From NCBI RefSeq assembly GCF_004519295.1, contig NZ_SOZH01000008.1, forward strand, positions 62,001 to 126,000: a DNA stretch of 64,000 bases, written 5' to 3'. A program made the translations under genes and the position numbers. This document shows, piece by piece, positions 33,690 through 43,146 of the stretch. The notes under the pieces are model-generated. The model was not told where the DNA came from, ran no database searches, and saw nothing but the letters and a program-made list of their open reading frames with translations. Positions within the stretch are counted from its first letter, which is position 1. Each line of letters opens with the position of its first letter. Origin of the DNA: Cellulosimicrobium funkei. Lineage in GTDB: Bacteria > Actinomycetota > Actinomycetes > Actinomycetales > Cellulomonadaceae.

Positions 33690-34640
33690 TCACGAGCCCC
33701 CGACGAGGTGGGCCGCCGTGATCTCGTCGACGACGAGGTCGGTCACCACGCCCGCGCGCAGGGCCGCGCGCAGGGGCGCCACCTTGTTGTCGCCCGCGAC
33801 GGCGCACACCCGCCGCGGCACGCGCCGCAGCTCCTCGGGGGCCGGCCCCGTCGCGCGCTCGTTGAGCGCGATGTCGCGGTAGGTCCCGTCGGCGCGGAGG
33901 AACACGGTGCAGACGTCGCCGACGACGCCCTCGGCGTCGAGGACCGCGATGTCGTCAGGGTCGAGGTACCCCGCGGAGTACACGTGCGACGGCACGCCGC
34001 CGGCGACGGCCCCGACGGAGAACAGCGCGATGTCGGCCCGGTGCTGCACGTCGAGCACGCGGCGCACGGACCGCTCGCGCCACATCGCGCGCTTCGTCTC
34101 CGCGTAGTCGAAGAACGCGGGCACTGGGAAATGGTGCACGTGGGCGTCGAACGCGCTGCCGAAGCCCGCGATGAGGTCGCCCGCGTAGTGCACGCCCGAC
34201 GTCCGCGTGTTCGCCGCCCCGTTGAGCTGCACGACGGCGCTCCCCCGGGTCGGCTTGCGGGGCAGGTGCCGGGACACGGCCGAGAGGGTCGTGCCCCACG
34301 CGATCCCGAGGATCATGTCGGAGTCGAACCACGTCGACAGCAGGCGCGCGGTCGTCAGCGCGACCTGCTCGAGCCGCTCGACCTGCGGCGCCTGGTCGGG
34401 CACGGGGACCACGTAGGCGTCGATCCCCCACGTGCTCGCGAGGTGCTGCCCGAGCCCCGGTCCGCGGCTGCGCGCGGGGCGCAGCGAGATCTCGACCAGG
34501 CCCGTGTCGCGCGCCCGCTTGACCAGCCGCGACACGGTGGACCGCGACGTGTGCAGGTGCTTGGCGATCGCTTCCATCTTCATGTCCTGGAGGTAGTACA
34601 TCGACGCCGCGCGCAGGACGTCCTGCTCCCGATCGACCAT
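33690..34640 (-). CDS. SorC/DeoR-type sugar-responsive regulator, probable glp regulator
   Basis: A 316-residue regulator with an N-terminal HTH (about 15-40, MEAIAKHLHTSRSTVSRLVKRAR) and a SorC-type sugar-binding domain (PF04198) with LGIAWGTTLSAVSRHL, FSVGAVAGGVPSHVYSAGYLDPDD, GVVGDVCTVFLRADG and VCAVAGDNKVAPLRAALRAG. Members sense phosphorylated sugars. It is divergent from glpD, so control of the glp genes is the simplest inference, although most actinobacteria use GylR/IclR or DeoR-type GlpR for this. The ATG follows AAGGAGA. A palindrome at 34669-34682 is a candidate site. Confidence 0.85.
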   Translation of the reverse strand: MVDREQDVLRAASMYYLQDMKMEAIAKHLHTSRSTVSRLVKRARDTGLVEISLRPARSRGPGLGQHLASTWGIDAYVVPVPDQAPQVERLEQVALTTARLLSTWFDSDMILGIAWGTTLSAVSRHLPRKPTRGSAVVQLNGAANTRTSGVHYAGDLIAGFGSAFDAHVHHFPVPAFFDYAETKRAMWRERSVRRVLDVQHRADIALFSVGAVAGGVPSHVYSAGYLDPDDIAVLDAEGVVGDVCTVFLRADGTYRDIALNERATGPAPEELRRVPRRVCAVAGDNKVAPLRAALRAGVVTDLVVDEITAAHLVGGS

Positions 34641-34668
34641 CGCGGTCTCCTTCCCGTCACCCCCATTC

Positions 34669-34682
34669 TGCACGTTCGTGCA
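34669..34682. promoter_or_regulatory. Operator-like palindrome between sorC-type gene and glpD
   Basis: TGCACGTTCGTGCA has 6-bp perfect arms around TT, 29 bp upstream of the regulator start. A related half-site (GGTGCACGCACGG) occurs at about 34750 on the glpD side. The remaining bases of this 230-bp divergent gap show no clear promoter. Confidence 0.5.
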
Positions 34683-34870
34683 CCACGGTTGCGCGGGCGT
34701 TCGCGGCGTGGTGGTCTGGACCGTGTGCCTCCGCGCCGGAGACCCCGGTGCACGCACGGCGGTTCCCGCTCGCGCACCCTGGTCGGGCGTGGGACCGTCG
34801 CTGTGAGCGCACCGTGGGCGCGATCGTCCCGCGGCGTGCCGCAGCACCGAGGGACGAGAGAGGAAGACGG

Positions 34871-36619
34871 ATGGCATCCACGAGACTCACCGCGGACTCC
34901 CGGCGGCAGGCGCTCGCCGCGCTCGAGGCCAGCACCAGCGCGGACGCCGAGCTCGACGTCCTCGTGATCGGCGGCGGGGTCACCGGTGCCGGGATCGCGC
35001 TCGACGCGGTCACGCGCGGGCTCTCCACCGCGATCGTCGAGGCGCAGGACTGGTCGGCGGGGACGTCGAGCCGGTCGAGCAAGCTCGTGCACGGCGGCCT
35101 GCGCTACCTGCAGATGCTCGACTTCCACCTGGTCAAGGAGGCGCTCACGGAGCGCGACCTCCTGCTCAAGGAGATCGCGCCGCACCTCGTGCGCCCCGTC
35201 CCCTTCCTGTACCCCCTCGAGCACCGCGTGTGGGAGCGTGCCTACGTCGGCGCGGGCATCGCGCTCTACGACACGCTCGCGAGCGTCGCGCCCGGGCGCC
35301 GCGCGATGCCGCTGCACCGGCACCTGTCGCGCAGCCGCATGGAGAAGAAGTTCCCCGACCTCGCGCACGACGCGGCCGTCGGCGCCGTCCAGTACTGGGA
35401 CGCGTCCGTCGACGACGCCCGCCTCGTCTCGACGCTCGTGCGCACCGCGGCGTCGTACGGCGCGCACGCGGCCTCCCGCACGCAGGTCGTCTCGCTCACC
35501 AAGGGCTCGACCGGGGCCGTGAACGGCGCCGTGCTCCAGGACCTCGAGACGGGCCGCGAGATCACCGTCCGGGCTCGCGCCGTCATCAACGCGACCGGCG
35601 TCTGGACGGAGGACACCGAGGCGCTCGCCGGCAGCGAGGGCGGGCTGCGGGTCCTCGCGTCCAAGGGCATCCACATCGTCGTGCCGCGCGAGCGCATCAA
35701 GGGCCAGGTCGGGCTGATCCTGCAGACCGAGAAGTCGGTCCTGTTCGTCATCCCGTGGTCCCGCTACTGGGTCATCGGCACGACCGACACCCCGTGGGAG
35801 CAGGAGCTCCAGCACCCCGTCGCGACCGCGGCCGACATCGACTACGTGCTCGAGCACGCGAACGCCGTGCTCGCCCACCCCCTCACGCGCGACGACATCA
35901 TCGGCACCTGGGCGGGCCTGCGGCCGCTGCTCCAGCCGGGCACCAAGGAGGGCACCAGCTCCGCGAAGGTCTCGCGCGAGCACACGGTGGCCTCCCCCAC
36001 CCCGGGCCTCACGGTCATCGCCGGCGGCAAGCTCACCACCTACCGCGTCATGGCGAAGGACGCGGTGGACTTCGCGATCGGCCAGCGCGCGAGCGCCCTG
36101 CCGTCGATCACGCACAAGATCCCGCTGCTCGGCGCCGTCGGCCTCGACGCCGTGCGTCGCCAGGCGCGGCCCTGGGCGTCCCGGTACGGCTGGACCCCGG
36201 CCATGGTCGACCACCTCCTGCACCGGTACGGGTCGAACCTGCGCGAGCTCGTCGAGCTGTGCGAGGCGCAGCCGGACCTCGCCCGCCCGCTCGAGCACGC
36301 GCCGGCGTACCTGCGCGCGGAGATCGCGTACGGCGTCTCCCACGAGGGGGCGCTGCACCTCGAGGACCTGCTGCTGCACCGCACGCGGCTCAACTACGAG
36401 GTGCCCGACCGGGGCCTCGCCGCGCTGCCCGAGATCGCGGCCGTCGCCGCCGAGATCCTCGGGTGGGACGACGCGACGCGCGACGCCGAGATCGCGAGCT
36501 ACACCGCCCGCGCGGAGGCCGAGGCCGCCGCCGAGCAGGAGCCCGACGACGCGTCCGCCGAGCGCACCCGGCTGGAGGCGCCCGACGTCGCGCCGCTCCA
36601 GCCGCTCCGCACGACCTGA
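34871..36619 (+). CDS. glpD: Aerobic glycerol-3-phosphate dehydrogenase
   Basis: An FAD-dependent, membrane-associated enzyme oxidising sn-glycerol 3-phosphate to dihydroxyacetone phosphate and passing electrons to quinone. The 582-residue protein has the N-terminal dinucleotide-binding motif VLVIGGGVTGAGIALDA, the GlpD signature TSSRSSKLVHGGLRYLQ, GIHIVVPRERI, the FAD region VIAGGKLTTYRVMAKDAVDFA and the C-terminal DAO_C helical domain. The length is normal. The ATG has GAGAGGAAG upstream. The gene opens the glpD-glpF-glpK series, but a strong terminator separates it from glpF. Confidence 0.95.
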   Translation: MASTRLTADSRRQALAALEASTSADAELDVLVIGGGVTGAGIALDAVTRGLSTAIVEAQDWSAGTSSRSSKLVHGGLRYLQMLDFHLVKEALTERDLLLKEIAPHLVRPVPFLYPLEHRVWERAYVGAGIALYDTLASVAPGRRAMPLHRHLSRSRMEKKFPDLAHDAAVGAVQYWDASVDDARLVSTLVRTAASYGAHAASRTQVVSLTKGSTGAVNGAVLQDLETGREITVRARAVINATGVWTEDTEALAGSEGGLRVLASKGIHIVVPRERIKGQVGLILQTEKSVLFVIPWSRYWVIGTTDTPWEQELQHPVATAADIDYVLEHANAVLAHPLTRDDIIGTWAGLRPLLQPGTKEGTSSAKVSREHTVASPTPGLTVIAGGKLTTYRVMAKDAVDFAIGQRASALPSITHKIPLLGAVGLDAVRRQARPWASRYGWTPAMVDHLLHRYGSNLRELVELCEAQPDLARPLEHAPAYLRAEIAYGVSHEGALHLEDLLLHRTRLNYEVPDRGLAALPEIAAVAAEILGWDDATRDAEIASYTARAEAEAAAEQEPDDASAERTRLEAPDVAPLQPLRTT

Positions 36620-36642
36620 CAGCTGCACATCGCCGCGAGCGA

Positions 36643-36676
36643 GCCCCGGGGCCGACCGACGGGTCGGCCCCGGGGC
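36643..36676 (+). terminator. Hairpin terminator after glpD
   Basis: A 15-bp perfect stem (36643-36657 with 36662-36676) with a 4-nt loop lies 23 bp beyond the glpD stop, one of the strongest hairpins in the window. Confidence 0.75.
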
Positions 36677-36790
36677 CCCGCACACCGACCCCACGGGGCG
36701 CACGCCGACGGCGGACCGACCCGAGGACCCGGCGCTCAGGTGCGTCGGGACGGTTGAGACAGAGAAGTCCACCACGAAAGAGAGAGCACG

Positions 36791-37552
36791 ATGGATCAAC
36801 TCCTCATGAACGCCTTCTGGTCCGAGATACTCGGCACGGCGACACTGATCCTCCTCGGCGCGGGCGTCGTCGCGAACGTCGTCCTCCCGAGGACCAAGGG
36901 CTTCAACGGCGGCTGGCTCCTCATCAACTTCGGATGGGGCCTCGCGGTCTTCGCCGGCGTCTACGTGGCCTACAAGTCGGGTGCGCACCTCAACCCGGCC
37001 GTGACCATCGGCCTCTTCACCGCCCAGGAGCCGTTCTTCTCCGTGACCGGCCCCGAGGGGCTCGTGACGGCGACCATCGAGCCGACGGTCGGCAACATGT
37101 TCCTGTACTTCGGGGCCCAGATGATCGGTGCCTTCGTCGGCGCCGTGCTGGCGTTCCTGGCGTACAAGAAGCACTTCGACGAGGACGCGCCCGGCGCGAC
37201 CAAGCTCGCGGTGTTCTCCACCGGCCCGGAGATCCGCTCCTACGCGTGGAACTTCGTCACGGAGGTCATCGCGACGTTCGTGCTCGTGTTCTTCGTCGTG
37301 GCGTCCGGCAAGACCCCGTCCGGCCTGGGGCCGCTCGCGGTCGCGCTCATCGTGGTCGGTATCGGCGCGAGCCTCGGTGGTCCCACCGGCTACGCCATCA
37401 ACCCTGCCCGTGACCTCGGTCCCCGCATCGCGCACGCGGTGCTGCCGATCCGGGGCAAGGGCTCGAGCGACTGGGCCTACGCCTGGGTCCCGGTCGCCGG
37501 TCCGCTGGTCGGCGGCGTCCTCGCCGGCCTGCTCGGGGCCGCCTGGGTCTGA
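36791..37552 (+). CDS. glpF: Glycerol facilitator (aquaglyceroporin)
   Basis: A MIP-family channel for passive glycerol uptake, 253 residues with six transmembrane helices and two half-helices. Both NPA boxes are intact (GAHLNPAVTIG and GYAINPARDLGPR); the Asp after the second NPAR is the aquaglyceroporin signature that distinguishes it from water-specific aquaporins. Its own ribosome site (GAAAGAGAGAG) and hairpins on both sides suggest separate or attenuated transcription. A TTGAGA about 40 bp upstream could be a -35, but no matching -10 is clear. Confidence 0.95.
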   Translation: MDQLLMNAFWSEILGTATLILLGAGVVANVVLPRTKGFNGGWLLINFGWGLAVFAGVYVAYKSGAHLNPAVTIGLFTAQEPFFSVTGPEGLVTATIEPTVGNMFLYFGAQMIGAFVGAVLAFLAYKKHFDEDAPGATKLAVFSTGPEIRSYAWNFVTEVIATFVLVFFVVASGKTPSGLGPLAVALIVVGIGASLGGPTGYAINPARDLGPRIAHAVLPIRGKGSSDWAYAWVPVAGPLVGGVLAGLLGAAWV

Positions 37553-37579
37553 CCAACCCGGACGACCGGACCTCTCCCC

Positions 37580-37617
37580 CGCGTGACCGGGGAGCCGGGG
37601 GCCTCCCCGGTCACGCG
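37580..37617 (+). terminator. Hairpin terminator after glpF
   Basis: A 15-bp perfect stem (37580-37594 with 37603-37617, arm CGCGTGACCGGGGAG) with an 8-nt loop, 28 bp after the glpF stop. Confidence 0.75.
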
Positions 37618-37688
37618 ACCCGCGCCGTCGGGCGCCGGGCACCTACGCCGCAACCACACCCACACCGACGTGAAGGACTGAACGCACC

Positions 37689-39206
<1,518 letters not shown>

Positions 39207-39226
39207 CCCGTCCCGGGACCACCTGC

Positions 39227-39276
39227 CGAGGGGGTGGGGTGCACGGCGCCGCGGCGTCGCGCACCCCGCCCCCTCG
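39227..39276 (+). terminator. Hairpin terminator after glpK
   Basis: A 16-bp stem with a single G-U pair (39227-39242 with 39261-39276) and an 18-nt GC-rich loop, 21 bp after the glpK stop. Confidence 0.7.
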
Positions 39277-39357
39277 TCGTGCTCCCACGGGGCGAGTCGC
39301 GCGCGTCGTGCCTAGCGTCGAGATGCCGCGCCCCGCGGCCCGACGACGGGAGACGAC

Positions 39358-39867
39358 ATGACCGGCACGCACCACGAGCAGCCCCACGCGAGCTCCGACG
39401 AGGTCGCCACGGTCCGCGAGCTCATCAAGGACGAGAAGATCGCCATGCTGACCACCGTCGCGACCGACGGGAGCCTGGTCAGCCGGCCGATGGGCGTCCA
39501 GGCCGTCGACTTCGACGGCGACCTGTGGTTCTTCGCCGCCGCCGACTCGCACAAGGTCGCCGAGATCGCGCGGGACTCGGCGGCGAACGCGGCCTTCTCG
39601 GGCTCGACGTCCTGGGTCTCGGTGTCCGGGCGCGCCGCGGTCGTCCGCGACCGCGACAAGATCCGCGAGCTGTGGAACACGGTCGCCGACGCCTGGTTCC
39701 CCGACGGCCCGGACACGCCCGGCGTGGTGCTCGTCCGGCTGCACGCCCACTCCGCGGAGTACTGGGACTCCCCTGGCGGCCGCGTCGCGACGCTGTTCAG
39801 CCTGGTCAAGGCGAAGGTCACCGGCTCGCGCTACGACGGCGGGGAGAACGAGACCGTCGAGCTGTGA
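39358..39867 (+). CDS. Pyridoxamine 5'-phosphate oxidase-like (general stress protein 26 type)
   Basis: A 169-residue split-barrel flavin-binding-type protein: VRELIKDEKIAMLTTVATDGSLVSRPMGVQAVDFDGDLWFFAAADSHKVAEI is the conserved core (about 19-72), followed by VSVSGRAAVVRDRDKIRELW and the C-terminal EYWDSPGGRVATLFSLVKAKVTG typical of the GSP26 group. These proteins bind FMN or F420 and are linked to stress or redox roles; the exact substrate is unknown. It stands between glpK and the S33 peptidase on the same strand, with its own weak ribosome site (GGGAGA). Confidence 0.85.
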   Translation: MTGTHHEQPHASSDEVATVRELIKDEKIAMLTTVATDGSLVSRPMGVQAVDFDGDLWFFAAADSHKVAEIARDSAANAAFSGSTSWVSVSGRAAVVRDRDKIRELWNTVADAWFPDGPDTPGVVLVRLHAHSAEYWDSPGGRVATLFSLVKAKVTGSRYDGGENETVEL

Positions 39868-39908
39868 CGCGCACCGCCGTCCGCCGCGGCCGCCGCGCGC
39901 GGCGCGGC

Positions 39909-39914
39909 TAGGGT
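39909..39914 (+). promoter_or_regulatory. Leaderless-type -10 box of the S33 peptidase gene
   Basis: TAGGGT lies 6 nt before the GTG start (39921) with no ribosome site between. Confidence 0.5.
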
Positions 39915-39920
39915 GGCCGG

Positions 39921-41228
39921 GTGAGCGTCGCCCGCGAGACCGCGTACACCCTGCCCGGCATCCACGTCACCGACCGCGAGCTCGAGGTGCCGCTCGTGTG
40001 GGACGACGACACGGACCCTCGCCGCCTCACGCTGTTCGTGCGCGAGCTCGTCGACCCGGTCCGGCGTCACGACGACCTGCCGCTGCTCGTGTTCCTCCAG
40101 GGCGGCCCGGGCGGCAAGGGGCCCCGGCCCACCGGGCCGGACGGCTGGGTCGGCACCGCGCTCGCGACGCACCGGGTGGTGCTGCTCGACCAGCGCGGCA
40201 CCGGCCGGTCCTCGGCCGTGCGCGGGGCGGCGCTCGCCGCGCGCGGCCCGGGGGCCGCCCAGGCGGAGTACCTCTCCCACTTCCGGGCGGACGCGATCGT
40301 CGCCGACGCCGAGCACGTGCGCCGGACGGTGTACGGCGGGCGGCGGTGGACGTCGCTCGGCCAGTCCTACGGCGGCTTCCTCACGATGACGTACCTGTCG
40401 CGGGCGCCCGAGGCGCTCACCGCCTGCTACGTCACGGGCGGGCTGCCCGGCCTGACCGCGGACGCGCGCGAGGTGTACCGCCGCACCCAGCCGCGCGTCG
40501 TCGCGAAGAACGCCGCCTACCGGGAGCGGTACCCGGACGACGCGGCCCGCCTCGCGCGCGTCGCGGACCTGCTCGCGTCCGACGACGTGCGCCTGCCCGA
40601 CGGCGACCGGCTCACCGTGCGCCGGCTCCAGTCGCTCGGCACGGACCTCGGGATGAAGCCCGGCCCGGAGCGCATCCACTGGCTCGTGGACGAGGCGTTC
40701 GACGCGGACGCGCCGGACACCCTCACGGACACGTTCCTCGCGGAGGTCGCGGCGGCGACGTCGTTCCGCACCAACCCGCTGTACGCCGTGCTCCACGAGT
40801 CGATCTACGCGCAGTCGGGCACGGGCCCGACGGCGTGGGCCGCCGAGGCGGTCCGCGCCGAGGAGCCGGCCCTCGACCCGGCGGCACGACCGCTGCTCCT
40901 CACCGGCGAGATGATCTACCCCTGGATGCTCGAGGAGATCGCCGCGCTCCGGCCGTTCCGCGCGGCGGCGGAGGCGCTCGCCGCGCGCGAGGAGTGGCCC
41001 GACCTGTACGACCTCGACGTCCTCGCGCGCAACGAGGTGCCGGTCGAGGCGGCGGTGTACGTCGACGACATGTTCGTCGACGCCGGGCTCTCGCTCGAGA
41101 CGGCGGCACGCGTGGGCAACGTCCGCACGTGGGTGACGAACGAGTTCGAGCACGACGGCCTGCGCACGGGCGACGTCCTCGCGCGCCTGGTCGAGCGGCT
41201 CGGCGCCCGCGGCGGCCCGCGCACCTGA
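39921..41228 (+). CDS. Alpha/beta-hydrolase, proline iminopeptidase (S33 family)
   Basis: A probable cytoplasmic aminopeptidase releasing N-terminal proline. The 435-residue protein has the oxyanion-loop motif FLQGGPGGKGPRP, VVLLDQRGTGRSS, the nucleophile elbow GQSYGGFLTM (Ser of G-x-S-x-G), a large helical cap (about 170-330), and a late VYVDDMFVDA (acidic residue) with NEFEHDGLR (His). Motif spacing fits the multi-substrate prolyl aminopeptidase group. It converges with the secreted-protein gene. The GTG start sits next to a TAGGGT box. Confidence 0.87.
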   Translation: MSVARETAYTLPGIHVTDRELEVPLVWDDDTDPRRLTLFVRELVDPVRRHDDLPLLVFLQGGPGGKGPRPTGPDGWVGTALATHRVVLLDQRGTGRSSAVRGAALAARGPGAAQAEYLSHFRADAIVADAEHVRRTVYGGRRWTSLGQSYGGFLTMTYLSRAPEALTACYVTGGLPGLTADAREVYRRTQPRVVAKNAAYRERYPDDAARLARVADLLASDDVRLPDGDRLTVRRLQSLGTDLGMKPGPERIHWLVDEAFDADAPDTLTDTFLAEVAAATSFRTNPLYAVLHESIYAQSGTGPTAWAAEAVRAEEPALDPAARPLLLTGEMIYPWMLEEIAALRPFRAAAEALAAREEWPDLYDLDVLARNEVPVEAAVYVDDMFVDAGLSLETAARVGNVRTWVTNEFEHDGLRTGDVLARLVERLGARGGPRT

Positions 41229-41294
41229 GGCGTGCCGCGCCCGGCCCGCTGGACGGGCTGCGGCGCCCGGCTCCCAGACCCCGGCTGGGCGGAG

Positions 41295-42848
41295 TCAGGC
41301 CGTCTGGTCGCGGCGCGCGCGCAGCACCCACGCCCCGGACACGAGCGCCCCGCCCAGCACCAGCGTGAGCAGGTCGAACCCGGCGTCACCGCGCGGCGGT
41401 GCCGGTGGCACCGCGGCGGGCGCCCCGCCCGCGGCCGCGACGACGGCGCGCGACGGGTCCGCCGTGCCGACCACCGGCGCCAGGTCGAGCGCGGGCCCGT
41501 CCGCCGTCGTCGGCGCGGACGCGTCCGGTGTGGCCGCGGGCACCGGGGCGGCCGGAGCAGGCGACGCGGGCGTGGCGGCGGGCACCTCGGGGACGGCCGG
41601 CCCGTCGAGCACGAGCTCCCACGACGTCTCGCCGACGAGGACGTAGCCGTCGAGCGCGCGCGCCGTCACGGTCACCGTGCCCCGGGCGGGATGGCGGCCC
41701 GGGGCGAGGACCCGCTCGTCGAGGACGAACTCCACGCCGTCGGCCCGCGGCACCTCGACCGCGGCCGCCGCGCCCGGGCGCGCGGCGACGACCACGGGCG
41801 CCGGCGCCCGGACCTCGGTGAGACCGGAGAACACGAGCTCGACGGCGCGCGACCCGTCCGACCCCGGCAGCACCGGCTCCGCCGCGCCCCCCGCCGCGAG
41901 CCGCAGGCCCGCGGCCGGGGAGAGCGTCAGGACGACGCGCGCCACGTGGTCGAGGTACCCCTCGACGGCGTGCGTGCTGCCGGGCGGGAGCACCGCGCCG
42001 GTCGCGTCGCGGACGACGAGGCCCTCGGCGTCGGGCACGGTGTACGTGTCCGCCCTACCCGGGCCGTCCTGCGCGGCGGGGAGCACCGCCGTGACGACGG
42101 GGAGCAGCTCCGTGACCGCCTCGGCGGCGGACCGCCCGTCCGGGAGCTGCAGCACGTGGCCGTCCTCCGCCACGGCCGTCGCCCGCAGGACGCCGCCGTC
42201 CCGCGGCGCCTCGACGGTCCGGTACCCGTCGACCACGACCACGGTGCACGTCATCGGCTCGCCGCCCAGGGACCAGCGCACGCCCTCGACCACCGGCACG
42301 AGGTAGACCGCGTCCCCGGCCGCCGCGCGGACGAGGACCGGCGGCAGCACGACCACGCGGGGCGCGGGCCCGCCGTCGGGCACGGTGGGGTCGGGGCCGG
42401 GGGGCGTCTCGCCCTCCTCCGGGGCCGCCGGGTCGGGAGCGGGGACGGAGGGAGACGCGCCCTCCTCCGGAGCGGCCGACCCGGGCGCGGGAGGCTCCGG
42501 TCCGTCCGGCACGGGAGCGCCGGGCACGGCAGGCACGACCGGCCCGACGCCCACGGTGCCGGCGCCCGCGCCGGAGCCGGAGTCCGTGCCCGCGCCGGGG
42601 TGCGTGCCGGATGCCGCGTCGGGGCCCGTGCCGTCGGCCGCAGCGGTGGACGTCGCCGCACCCGCGGCACCGGGCCGGCCGTCCTCGGCGACCCGCGCGA
42701 GGGTCTCCGTCGCCACGGGCGCGACGCCCGGGTCTGCCGTGGCACTGGCGACCGGGGCGGCGTGGGCCGTCGTGGACGCGCCGACCAGGACGGCGCACAC
42801 CAGCACCGCAGCGAGCGCGGTCCGTGGGCGAGCCCGGTGCACAGACAT
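41295..42848 (-). CDS. Secreted proline-rich protein with C-terminal membrane anchor
   Basis: Not recognised. The 517-residue precursor has a signal peptide (LAAVLVCAVLVGASTTAHA-A, about 1-28) and a disordered Gly/Pro/Glu-rich region (about 30-175, repeats of A-P-E-E-G). A beta-rich region with three or so immunoglobulin-like segments follows (about 178-430, e.g. RVVVLPPVLVRAAAGDAVYLVPVV and APVVVAARPGAAAAVEVPRADGVEFVLDERV). Next come an Ala/Pro linker and a C-terminal hydrophobic helix plus basic tail (FDLLTLVLGGALVSGAWVLRARRDQ). No LPXTG motif is seen, so anchoring is by the helix. ATG after GAGAGGAG. A GCATAGG element lies 52 bp upstream, as in the flagellar cluster. Confidence 0.7.
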   Translation of the reverse strand: MSVHRARPRTALAAVLVCAVLVGASTTAHAAPVASATADPGVAPVATETLARVAEDGRPGAAGAATSTAAADGTGPDAASGTHPGAGTDSGSGAGAGTVGVGPVVPAVPGAPVPDGPEPPAPGSAAPEEGASPSVPAPDPAAPEEGETPPGPDPTVPDGGPAPRVVVLPPVLVRAAAGDAVYLVPVVEGVRWSLGGEPMTCTVVVVDGYRTVEAPRDGGVLRATAVAEDGHVLQLPDGRSAAEAVTELLPVVTAVLPAAQDGPGRADTYTVPDAEGLVVRDATGAVLPPGSTHAVEGYLDHVARVVLTLSPAAGLRLAAGGAAEPVLPGSDGSRAVELVFSGLTEVRAPAPVVVAARPGAAAAVEVPRADGVEFVLDERVLAPGRHPARGTVTVTARALDGYVLVGETSWELVLDGPAVPEVPAATPASPAPAAPVPAATPDASAPTTADGPALDLAPVVGTADPSRAVVAAAGGAPAAVPPAPPRGDAGFDLLTLVLGGALVSGAWVLRARRDQTA

Positions 42849-42899
42849 GGGCGTGCGGCTCCTCTCCGGTCGCGTCCGCGGGTGGACACGCCCGAGGCC

Positions 42900-42906
42900 C
42901 CTATGC
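42900..42906 (-). promoter_or_regulatory. GCATAGG element upstream of the secreted protein gene
   Basis: Minus-strand GCATAGG lies 52 bp before the start codon, with GCGGACA 16 bp further upstream. The same heptamer is found in three breaks of the flagellar cluster. The other bases of the 298-bp divergent gap include a TAGGGT (43033-43039 area) that may be a -10 for the LuxR-type gene. Confidence 0.4.
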
Positions 42907-43146
42907 ACGCGAGGGGCCGCGCTGTCCGCATCGTCCCCGGGCGTCCCGTTTCGTCCGGGGTGGCGGGAGCCGCGGGCGACCTGGTTCGAGCGCTTCACCC
43001 GCCTTCCCCGAGAACCGGCGCACCTCCTCGCCTAGGGTGAGAGCGGATCACGGCGCGGTGCCGGCTCTCGGGGCGGAGCCGTGGCCGGACGCGGTTCGCC
43101 GCCGTCCGTCCGCCCGCCCGTGGAGCGGGGGAAGCACGGAGGCAGC

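Noticed and set aside
41295-42848. LPXTG sortase substrate
   Set aside because: The C-terminus has a hydrophobic helix and basic tail but no LPXTG-like pentapeptide in front of it.
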